From contig NZ_QMIM01000010.1 in the NCBI RefSeq assembly GCF_003287355.1, forward strand, positions 62,001 through 126,000: a stretch of 64,000 nt of DNA. The letters run 5' to 3'. Source of the stretch: Halorubrum sp. 48-1-W (lineage in GTDB: Archaea; Halobacteriota; Halobacteria; Halobacteriales; Haloferacaceae). How positions within the stretch are numbered: position 1 is the stretch's first letter; every line of letters begins with the position of its first letter. A program made the translations under genes and the position numbers. This document shows positions 57,295-64,000 of this stretch, one piece after another. The notes under the pieces are model-generated. The model saw nothing but the letters and a program-made list of their open reading frames with translations, made no database searches and was not told the origin of the DNA.

Positions 57295-59001
57295 TCAGAA
57301 CAGTCCGGTGACGTCGCCGTCGGCGTCGACGTCGATCCGTTCGGCGGCCGGCTCCGCGGGCAGTCCCGGCATCGTCATCACGTCCGCCGTCTTGACCACG
57401 AGGAACCCGGCACCCGCCGAGGGAGTCACCTCCCGGACCGTGAGCGTCCACCCCTCGGGGACGCCCGTCAACGAGGCGTCGTCCGAGAAGGAGTAGGGCG
57501 TCTTCGAGAGACACACCGGGAGGTCGCCGTACCCCCACGCCTCGAGGCGGTCGACGTCGTCGCTCGCGCCGTCGACGTACTCCACGCCGTCCGCGCCGTA
57601 CACGTCACGGGCGACCGTCGAGATCTTCTCGCGGACCGGCTCGTCGACGTCGTACAGCGGCGCGAACTCCCCGGTCCCCGCGAGGTCCCGGACCCGCTCG
57701 GCCAACTCGATCGCCCCCTCACTGCCCTCGCCGTAGGCGGTCGAGCGGGCGACGTCGATCCCACGGTCGGCGAGCGCCTCCTCGAGGACGGCGAGCTCCG
57801 CCTCCGTGTCGTCGGGGAACACGTTGATCGCGACGACCGCCGGAACCCCGAACGACTCGACGATCTCGACGTGACGGCGGACGTTGTCCACCCCGGCACG
57901 GACCGCCTCGGCGTCCGGCTCGGCGAGCGCGTCGAAGTCGGCCGGCCACATCTCCAGCCCGTGGCGTTTCGTTCCGCGGACCGTCGCGACGACGACCGCG
58001 ACGTCGGGAACGATCCCCTCGCGGGCGACGATGTGGGCGAACTTCTCCGCGCCGAGGTCCGCGCCGAATCCCGCCTCCGTGACGAGGTACTCCGAGAGCG
58101 ACGCGCCGACGCGGTCGGCGACGAGGGTGTTCGTGCCGTGGGCGATGTTCGCGAACGGGCCGCCGTGGACGAGCGCCGGGACGCCCTCGACCGTCTGAAC
58201 GAGGTTGGGACGGAACGCGTCGCGAAGGAGCGCCGTGACCGCACCGGCGACGCCGAGGTCGGCCGGAGTCACGGGCTCGCCGTCGGCGTCCTCCGCGAGG
58301 ACGATCCGCCCGATCCGTGTCTTGAGGTCCGCCAGGTCCGTCGCGAGCCCGAGCACCGCCATCAACTCGGAGGCTGCGGTGATCACGAACTCGTCTTGAC
58401 GGGGGACGCCGCGCGTTGGGCCGCCGAGTCCCACGACCGTCTCGCGGAGCGCGCGGTCGTTGATATCGAGCGCCCGCGGCCAGTCGACCCGTCGCACGTC
58501 GACGTCGAGGTCGTTTCCCTGATGGAGGTGGTTGTCGAGCACGGCGGAGATCAGGTCGTGTGCGGCCGTCAACGCGTGGATGTCCCCGGTGAAGTGGAGG
58601 TTGATCGCCTCCATCGGCAACACCTGCGAGTAGCCGCCGCCGGCCGCGCCGCCCTTGATCCCGAAGACCGGCCCGAGCGAGGGCTCACGGAGCGCAACCG
58701 TCGTCGACTCGCCGGACGCCGCGAGCGCCTGCCCGAGTCCGACCGTCGTCACCGTCTTCCCCTCGCCCTTCGGCGTCGGCGTCATCCCCGTCACGAGGAC
58801 GGTCGTGCCGTCGGCCCCGTCCGCGGTCGCCGACCGGACCGCGTCCAGTGTGAGTTTCGCGACACCCGCACCCCGCAGGTCGATGTCGTCCGACGTCAAG
58901 CCGAGGTCGCCAGCGACCGCCTCGATGGGACGGGTGTCGGTCGCACGCGCGATGGCGAGGTCGGATTCGGGCGCTCCATCGTCGGGGTCTGTCGTCACCA
59001 T
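57295..59001 (-). CDS. fhs: Formate--tetrahydrofolate ligase
   Basis: A 568-residue enzyme that makes 10-formyl-THF from formate, ATP and THF. The phosphate-binding loop is TGMTPTPKGEGKTVTTVGLGQAL, followed by REPSLGPVFGIKGGAAGGGYSQVLPMEAINLHFTGD, with the C-terminal MPGLPAEPAAERIDVD block. It converges with moaC, leaving 3 bp. Three 35-bp repeats lie just upstream of its start. With the formate dehydrogenase next to it, formate is either used for folate or oxidised. Bacterial-type Fhs occurs in many haloarchaea and was probably acquired by transfer. Confidence 0.96.
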   Translation of the reverse strand: MVTTDPDDGAPESDLAIARATDTRPIEAVAGDLGLTSDDIDLRGAGVAKLTLDAVRSATADGADGTTVLVTGMTPTPKGEGKTVTTVGLGQALAASGESTTVALREPSLGPVFGIKGGAAGGGYSQVLPMEAINLHFTGDIHALTAAHDLISAVLDNHLHQGNDLDVDVRRVDWPRALDINDRALRETVVGLGGPTRGVPRQDEFVITAASELMAVLGLATDLADLKTRIGRIVLAEDADGEPVTPADLGVAGAVTALLRDAFRPNLVQTVEGVPALVHGGPFANIAHGTNTLVADRVGASLSEYLVTEAGFGADLGAEKFAHIVAREGIVPDVAVVVATVRGTKRHGLEMWPADFDALAEPDAEAVRAGVDNVRRHVEIVESFGVPAVVAINVFPDDTEAELAVLEEALADRGIDVARSTAYGEGSEGAIELAERVRDLAGTGEFAPLYDVDEPVREKISTVARDVYGADGVEYVDGASDDVDRLEAWGYGDLPVCLSKTPYSFSDDASLTGVPEGWTLTVREVTPSAGAGFLVVKTADVMTMPGLPAEPAAERIDVDADGDVTGLF

Positions 59002-59011
59002 ACCTGCCCTT

Positions 59012-59116
59012 CACGGGGACGGGTCAAGAGCGTTGGAGGTGTTTCTCACGGGGACGGGTCGAGAGCGTTGGAGGTGTTTCTCACGGGGACGGGTCGAGAG
59101 CGTTGGAGGTTTTTCG
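59012..59116. repeat. Three 35-bp tandem repeats between fhs and fdhA
   Basis: Units 59012-59046, 59047-59081 and 59082-59116 (last few bases diverged). Unit 1 differs from unit 2 by a single base (TCAAGAG for TCGAGAG). They begin 10 bp upstream of the fhs ATG and end 68 bp before the fdhA stop, so they form the fhs promoter or leader region. The length is not a multiple of three and they are not in a gene. Confidence 0.92.
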
Positions 59117-59184
59117 GCCGCGTGAAGGGGCGGACCGTCCGGCACAGCCGAAGAACGGACCCTCCCGAAACCGCGGGAAACGGG

Positions 59185-61335
59185 TCAGTCGTCGGCGGGT
59201 TCGGGGTCGTCGTCCGCCGGCTCGCCGCCGTCGGAGACGGCCACCGCGATGTCGGCGGCGGCGGCCTTGTACTCGGGGATCTTCGCGCGGTCGTCGAGCA
59301 CGTCGTTCGTGAGCCGGTTCGCGGAGGCGGCCGCGAAGTGTGGCGTCGTCCAGACGACGCCCTCCTTGATATCCTCGGTTACCTGCGCTCTCACCTCGAT
59401 CTCGCCGCGCCGTGACCGGAGCGTGACCGTGTCGCCGTCCTCGATCCCGTACCGCTCCGCGTCGTTCGGGTGGACGTCGACGAAGTTCTCGGGGTGTTGT
59501 TTCAAGAGCGTGGGCGAGCGCCGGCTCATCGTGCCCGTGTTGTAGTGTTCCTCCAGCCGCGCGGTGGTGAGGATGAGCGGGTACTCCTCGTCGGGCACCT
59601 CCGCGGGTGGCTGATGGCGGACGCCCTCGATCTGTCCGAGCCCGCTCTCGGTGTCGAAGGAGTCCTCGTAGAGGAACTGGTCGCCCTCGTCGCCCTCCTC
59701 GTAACAGGGCCAGTGGAGCCCCTCCTCGCCGAGCCCGTCGTAGGTCATCCCGTGGTAGATCGGACACACCTGACGGAGTTCCTCGAAGACCGCCTCGACG
59801 TCCTCGAAGCGGAACGCGTCCTCGCCGAAGAGGCGGCTCCCGACCTCCATCAGGATCTCGAGGTCGTGTTTCGTGTTCTCGTGGACCTTCTCGACGCCGC
59901 GCATCCGCTGGACGCGTCGGTCCGTGTTCGTCACCGTCCCCCCGCGTTCGGCCCACGTCGTCGCCGGGAGGACGACGTCGGCGAGCTCGGCGGTCTCGGT
60001 CATGAAGATGTCCTGTGCGACCATGAACTCGAGCGAGTTCAGCCGCTCTTCGACCCGGTTGCCGTCGGGCTCGCTCATCAGCGGGTTCTCGCCCATCACG
60101 TAGAGCCCGTGGACCGATTTGCCGGCCTCGTGGGAGATCTCCACGTTCGTGAGTCCGGGCTCGTCGGGCACCTCGAAGCCCCACACCTCCTCGACGGATT
60201 CGCGGGCCTCGTCGTCGTCGACGAGCTGGTAGCCGGGGAGCACGTTCGGCATCGCTCCCACGTCGCTCGTCCCCTGGACGTTGTTCTGGCCGCGCAGCGG
60301 GTTGACGCCGGTCCCGGGCCTACCGAGGTTACCCGTGATCAACGCGAGGTTGATCTCGTTCTGGACGTTGTCGACGCCGCAGGTGTGCTGGCTCATCCCC
60401 ATCCCGGTGAAGATGGCGGCGTTGTTCGCCATCGCGTACTTCTCGGCCGCGAGTTCGATGTCCTCGAGCGGGACGCCCGCCTCCGCCGCGGCTGCCTCCT
60501 TGTCGAAGTCCGCGAGCGTCTCCCGGAGGTGGTCGAACCCCTCGGTCCGCTCCTCGACGAACTCCTCGTCGATCCAGCCCGCGTCGGGCTCCGCCTCGTG
60601 GCGTTCGAGGACCGTCTTGAGGACGACGTTGAGGAGGGGGATGTCCGCGCCGGGGTTCACCTGGAGGTGCATGTGGCGGTCGGTCTCCTCGATGTCGAAC
60701 GACCGCGTGGTCTTGTTGGCGTGGGGGTCGACCTGGATGACCGTCGCGCCCTCCAGGACCGCCTGCCGGAAGTACTGGCTGTTGGCGATCGGGTGCTGCT
60801 CGCCGGGGTTCGCCCCCTGGATCCAGAAGACGTCCGCGGCCTCCTCTAAGTCCTCCATACTGTTCGTCATCGCGCCCGCTCCGAGGCTGGTCCGGAGCGC
60901 CCAGACGGTCGAGGCGTGGCACATCCGGGTACAGTTGTCGACGTTGTTGGTGCCGTACCGGCGCGCGATCTTCTGGAGGAGGTAGTTCTCCTCGTTCATC
61001 GTCTTCGAGGAGCCGTAAAAGCCCATCCCGTCGGGGCCGTGCTCCTCCCGGATCCGCTCCATCTCGGAGACGATCCGGTCGTACGCCTCCTCCCACGTCG
61101 CCTCGCGGAACTCGCCCTCTTCTTTGATCAGCGGCTCCGTCAGCCGGTCCTCGTGGTCGATCACCTGCGTCGCTGCGCCGCCTTTGATACAGATCCGTCC
61201 CTCGTTGACCGGGGCGTCGCCCCACGGCCGGAAGTTCACGTCACCCAGGTCCTCGCCCTGCTGGATCCCGATCCCACAGCCCACGCCGCAGTACGGGCAG
61301 ATCGTCTTGACCGTCTCGTCACCCTCACTGGACAT
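59185..61335 (-). CDS. fdhA: Molybdenum formate dehydrogenase catalytic subunit
   Basis: A 716-residue member of the DMSO reductase superfamily (numbering from MSSEG; a start 3 codons earlier at 61344 is possible). An N-terminal 4Fe-4S motif is C-x2-C-x3-C...C (Cys13, Cys16, Cys20, Cys49). NNVDNCTRMCHASTV places Cys139 where FdhF enzymes carry the Mo-ligating Sec/Cys before a conserved His. MGD-binding blocks are GANPGEQHP, GRPGTGVNPLRGQNNVQG and MSRRSPTLL. It is probably cytosolic; no Tat signal is seen. No small electron-transfer subunit gene lies beside it. It is the neighbour of fhs. Confidence 0.9.
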   Translation of the reverse strand: MSSEGDETVKTICPYCGVGCGIGIQQGEDLGDVNFRPWGDAPVNEGRICIKGGAATQVIDHEDRLTEPLIKEEGEFREATWEEAYDRIVSEMERIREEHGPDGMGFYGSSKTMNEENYLLQKIARRYGTNNVDNCTRMCHASTVWALRTSLGAGAMTNSMEDLEEAADVFWIQGANPGEQHPIANSQYFRQAVLEGATVIQVDPHANKTTRSFDIEETDRHMHLQVNPGADIPLLNVVLKTVLERHEAEPDAGWIDEEFVEERTEGFDHLRETLADFDKEAAAAEAGVPLEDIELAAEKYAMANNAAIFTGMGMSQHTCGVDNVQNEINLALITGNLGRPGTGVNPLRGQNNVQGTSDVGAMPNVLPGYQLVDDDEARESVEEVWGFEVPDEPGLTNVEISHEAGKSVHGLYVMGENPLMSEPDGNRVEERLNSLEFMVAQDIFMTETAELADVVLPATTWAERGGTVTNTDRRVQRMRGVEKVHENTKHDLEILMEVGSRLFGEDAFRFEDVEAVFEELRQVCPIYHGMTYDGLGEEGLHWPCYEEGDEGDQFLYEDSFDTESGLGQIEGVRHQPPAEVPDEEYPLILTTARLEEHYNTGTMSRRSPTLLKQHPENFVDVHPNDAERYGIEDGDTVTLRSRRGEIEVRAQVTEDIKEGVVWTTPHFAAASANRLTNDVLDDRAKIPEYKAAAADIAVAVSDGGEPADDDPEPADD

Positions 61336-61420
61336 GTCGATCACTCGCTCGAAGCGTGTTCATATGTCACGATCTATGTCGCTAGTTCCATGAGTGTATC
61401 GGTGGTCATCCCTTCCGAGA

Positions 61421-62290
61421 TCAGCTCTGCGGGTCGATCCCGTCCAGTTTCGCCACGTCGTCGTCGGTCAGTTCCAACCGCGAGGCTGTGACGTTCGATT
61501 CGAGGTGCTCGACGCTCGACGTCCCGGGGATCGGCAGGGTCACGTCCGAACGTTCGAGCAACCACGCGAGCGCGACCTGTCGGGGCGTCGTGTCGTCGTG
61601 TTCGTCGGCGACCGCCTCCAACACCTCCGCAACCCCGCCCTCTTCGACCGCGTACATCGGGCCCCACGGGATGAACCCGATGTCGTACCCCTCACACGCG
61701 CGGAGGACGTCCTCCTCCCCGCGGTTGCCCACGTCGTACCGGTTCTGGACCGTCGCGATCTCGACTACCTCCCGTGCGGTCTCCAGCTGGTCGACGGAGA
61801 CGTTCGAGAGGCCGACGCGGTCGATCTGGCCGGCGTCCTTCATCTCGGCGAAGGCGTGAACGGACTCTTCGAACGGCACCTCCGGGTCGGGGCGATGAAG
61901 CTGATACAGGTCGATCGAGTCGGTCGAGAGTCGGTCGAGGCTACACAGGACTTGGTTTCGGAGGAAGTCCGGGTCGCCGTGGGGGATCCAGTCGCCGTCG
62001 CGGTTCCGGAGCAGTCCGGCTTTCGAGGCGACGACGACGTCGTCGCCCGCGTCGAGTTCCTCGCCGATCAACCGCTCGTTGACCCCCGGCCCGTAGGAGT
62101 CGGCGGTGTCGACGAAGTCGACGCCGAGGTCGACCGCCCGTCGGAGGACCGACCTCGCCGCCCGCTCGTCCGCCGGGGTACCGATGACGTCCTCGCCGGT
62201 GAGCCGCATCGCACCGAACCCGAGTCGTGAGACCGCGAGTCCGTCACCGAGGTCGAACGTGTCGTCCGGGTCGAGGGGTTCCGTCGTCAT
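61421..62290 (-). CDS. Aldo/keto reductase
   Basis: A 289-residue NAD(P)H-dependent oxidoreductase of the AKR family. The catalytic set is visible: Asp in DFVDTADSYGPG with its Tyr, Lys in VVVASKAG and His in DLYQLHRPDP. The cofactor end is the IPGTSSVEHLESNV block, as in other AKRs. The likely role is reduction of small aldehydes or ketones. Its start is ATG 62290, just past the divergent spacer. No substrate link with neighbours is apparent. Confidence 0.92.
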   Translation of the reverse strand: MTTEPLDPDDTFDLGDGLAVSRLGFGAMRLTGEDVIGTPADERAARSVLRRAVDLGVDFVDTADSYGPGVNERLIGEELDAGDDVVVASKAGLLRNRDGDWIPHGDPDFLRNQVLCSLDRLSTDSIDLYQLHRPDPEVPFEESVHAFAEMKDAGQIDRVGLSNVSVDQLETAREVVEIATVQNRYDVGNRGEEDVLRACEGYDIGFIPWGPMYAVEEGGVAEVLEAVADEHDDTTPRQVALAWLLERSDVTLPIPGTSSVEHLESNVTASRLELTDDDVAKLDGIDPQS

Positions 62291-62389
62291 ACGGGCTCGT
62301 CGGCCGCCGAGGACAAAGTCGTGGGGGTCGGTATCGCCGCGACGGCCGGCCACTCGAAGCTTTATCATCCCTCCGGTCGCATTCGACCC

Positions 62390-63556
62390 ATGGCCGAATT
62401 CGAGCGCGTGGTGTTGTCAGGCACACCCAACGAACGCGGGATCGAACACGGCGAGCGGTTCGCCGAGGAAGTGGCCGCCAACGTCGAGACGTATCGCGAG
62501 CGGTTCGCCCACGAGGGCGTCGACGTCGACGCGATGCGCGACCACGCCGCCGAGTACGTCGACTACATCGAACGCGAGAGCCCGGCATACGCCGCCGAGA
62601 TGCGCGGCATAGCGGAGGGGAGCGGCGTTCCGCTCGCCGACGTGACGATGCTCAACGTCCGGTGGGAGGTGATCTATCCGGCGTGGAAGGCACGAACCGA
62701 GGCGGCCGACGAGTCCGAGGCCGGATCCGGACACGACGCGACTCCGGAAGTCGAGCGAAGCCCGACCGTCGACGGCTGTACGAGCTTCGGGGTGATGCCG
62801 TCGGCGACCGCCGACGGGACGACCTACATGGGCCAGAACTGGGACTGGCTCGCGCCGATCGTCGATACGCTCTTCCTGATGGAACTACGTCGGGAGGACG
62901 CACCCGACGTGTTGGCGATGACGGAGGCGGGCATCGTCGGCGGGAAGATCGGCGTGAACGAACACGGCATCGGGATCGCGGTCAACGGCCTCATTTCCGG
63001 GGGCGACGGCACCGAGGAATTCCGGAAACCCTACCACGTCCGGTTCCGCGAGGTGCTCGACGCCGAGCGGTACGACGACGCCCTCCGGCCGATACTGGAG
63101 ACCGACCGCGTCTGCTCCGCGAACGTCCTCGTGGGACACGCCGACGGCGAGCTGATCGACCTCGAGGCGGCTCCCGAACTCGTCAACCCGATCTATCCGG
63201 ACGGGGGCGTCCTCACGCACTCGAACCACTTCGAGACCGACGCGGTCGAGAGCGTCAACGAGCGGCGCGGTCCGAGCACGCTCTACCGCGCCGAGCGCCT
63301 CCGCCGGTTGCTCACGGCGGACGCGGCCGGGACCGGCGACTCGGACGGATCCGGAGTCGATACGGCGTCGATCCGCGGGGCACTCCGGGACCACTTCGGT
63401 CGCCCGTCGAGCATCTGTAGCCACGTCGACGAATCGCTCCCGACGGTGGAGCACGGACAGACCAACGCCAGCCTCGTCATCGACCTCCAGGAACGGCGGA
63501 TACTCGGCCAGCGCGGACCGCCCTGTGAGGGTGAATACCACGAGTACGCGTTGTGA
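62390..63556 (+). CDS. C45 family acyltransferase/peptidase-like protein
   Basis: A 388-residue Ntn-hydrolase-like protein resembling acyl-CoA:6-aminopenicillanate acyltransferase and C45 peptidases. The nucleophile is expected to be Cys130 in VDGCTSFGVMPS, exposed by self-cleavage of the N-terminal 129 residues. Other family segments are MGQNWDWLAP, TEAGIVGGKIGVNEHGIGIAVNGL and VLTHSNHF. Substrates in archaea are unknown; amide hydrolysis is possible. It is divergent to the aldo/keto reductase, with a TTTATCATCC TATA-like box about 30 bp upstream. Confidence 0.85.
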   Translation: MAEFERVVLSGTPNERGIEHGERFAEEVAANVETYRERFAHEGVDVDAMRDHAAEYVDYIERESPAYAAEMRGIAEGSGVPLADVTMLNVRWEVIYPAWKARTEAADESEAGSGHDATPEVERSPTVDGCTSFGVMPSATADGTTYMGQNWDWLAPIVDTLFLMELRREDAPDVLAMTEAGIVGGKIGVNEHGIGIAVNGLISGGDGTEEFRKPYHVRFREVLDAERYDDALRPILETDRVCSANVLVGHADGELIDLEAAPELVNPIYPDGGVLTHSNHFETDAVESVNERRGPSTLYRAERLRRLLTADAAGTGDSDGSGVDTASIRGALRDHFGRPSSICSHVDESLPTVEHGQTNASLVIDLQERRILGQRGPPCEGEYHEYAL

Positions 63557-63660
63557 TCGAGGCCCGGGACGTGCGTTAGTGTTCATCGGGGAAGCCGTCC
63601 CCGAAATCCACGAACACCGTCAAAAGGTACGACCCGATACGTCGTCGTGTGTGGGATACA

Positions 63661-63744
63661 GCCTGCCGAATCGGTGACTAGGCCTGCCGAACCGGTGACC
63701 GGGCCTGCCGAACCGGTGACCGGGCCTGCCGAACCGGTGACCGC
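63661..63744. repeat. Four 21-bp tandem repeats
   Basis: Units 63661-63681, 63682-63702, 63703-63723 and 63724-63744. Two middle units are identical (GCCTGCCGAACCGGTGACCGG); the first and last differ by one to a few bases. Each contains CCGGT-G-ACCGG, a perfect short palindrome, as a possible protein site. They lie between the convergent ends of the C45 gene and the PNPOx-like gene, with the first unit about 105 bp after the C45 stop. Confidence 0.92.
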
Positions 63745-63752
63745 AGGTCACG

Positions 63753-64000
63753 CTACGGTCGAGGGGAGAACTCTCGGCCAGTACACTCATCGACGGCAAG
63801 TCCGAACAACCGAAGTTCGACTTCGTCGAAGGGGACCCCCCACACGCCGAGGTCCGGCGCGAACTCGGCGTTCGCCGCCAAGCTGGCGAACGCCCGGTCT
63901 TCGTGTTCGTCTTCGACCTCGTACAGCTCCCCGAGCATAACGATACTTCGCCAGTGCTGTGGCCTGTCGGGGTCCTGCTCGTAGACGGCGAACGACGCGT
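63753..64000 (-). CDS. PNPOx-like flavin-binding protein (5' truncated by window edge)
   Basis: C-terminal part of a protein read on the complement; the frame is open to the edge of the window, so the start is outside. The visible residues (AVYEQDPDRPQHWRSIVMLG, YEVEDEHEDRAFASLAAN, VWGVPFDEVELRLFGLAV) match haloarchaeal pyridoxamine 5'-phosphate oxidase-like or flavin-nucleotide-binding proteins. In that family the W-R/S-V block contacts the flavin. Its stop is 9 bp from the last 21-bp repeat. Confidence 0.78.
   Translation of the reverse strand, partial: ASFAVYEQDPDRPQHWRSIVMLGELYEVEDEHEDRAFASLAANAEFAPDLGVWGVPFDEVELRLFGLAVDECTGREFSPRP

Overview
The window is chromosomal DNA of an extremely halophilic archaeon (class Halobacteria). 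The grounds are: very high GC with almost all third positions G/C; strongly acidic, Asp/Glu-rich proteins; many genes with a TATA-like box about 25-30 bp upstream of the start codon (leaderless style); Tat-type lipoprotein signals; and archaeal markers (RNase P component 4, SBDS, Trm112, Rsm22, Orc1/Cdc6-like ATPase, DUF555, archaeal phosphoglycolate phosphatase). A Halorubrum-like genome is my best guess, not something I can prove. No tRNA, rRNA or CRISPR array was seen.

Layout. 1-2.7 kb: end of a leucine operon (leuD fragment, leuB), a DUF555 protein, and an XRE-CBS regulator with a palindromic operator. 2.7-5.8 kb: two overlapping tiny genes, a Cys-rich protein, a siroheme nitrite/sulfite reductase and a DUF6360-type protein. 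5.9-9.4 kb: purM, a site-2 protease and a TraB-family membrane protein. 9.5-12.8 kb: membrane-bound HTH protein, BFN nuclease-like protein, thioesterase, DUF123 and DCC proteins, with an isolated IS200/IS605-type end between them. 12.9-15.8 kb: zinc uptake operon znuA-znuC-znuB. 15.9-21.8 kb: esterase, YbaK, lipoprotein, SBDS, a 58-aa zinc finger, a CRTAC1/FG-GAP protein and a DICT-domain protein.

21.9-29.8 kb is a glycerol module. Divergent glpABC (anaerobic-type glycerol-3-phosphate dehydrogenase) and glpK plus a membrane protein (candidate glycerol facilitator) share a 386-bp control region. 29.8-35.9 kb: small membrane proteins, an Orc1/Cdc6-like ATPase preceded by five 21-bp repeats, pgp, rnp4, trm112-like, stress protein, DUF54 RNA-binding protein, DUF5779. 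36-44.7 kb: methyltransferase, DsbA-like lipoprotein, MFS transporter, tyrA, Rsm22, VOC protein, DUF4349, HMCES/SRAP. 45.4-47.6 kb is AT-richer and holds a tyrosine recombinase with a DUF5805 partner. 47.6-52.5 kb: phosphohexomutase, a HisG-like protein, a coiled-coil protein and a metallo-beta-lactamase hydrolase.

53.2-55.1 kb is a metal(loid) efflux module: a 45-aa CC protein, an ArsR regulator, an ArsP/SO_0444-type permease and a second convergent ArsR. 55.3-61.4 kb joins nnr-moaC to a one-carbon block (fhs and molybdenum formate dehydrogenase) with three 35-bp tandem repeats between fhs and fdhA. The window ends with an aldo/keto reductase, a C45-family protein, four 21-bp repeats and a truncated PNPOx-like gene.

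Most of the window is ordinary haloarchaeal core genome. The points I find most worth attention are the CC-microprotein/double-ArsR efflux module, the HisG-like paralogue, the short tandem-repeat arrays placed in control regions, and the two IS200/IS605-like hairpin relics.
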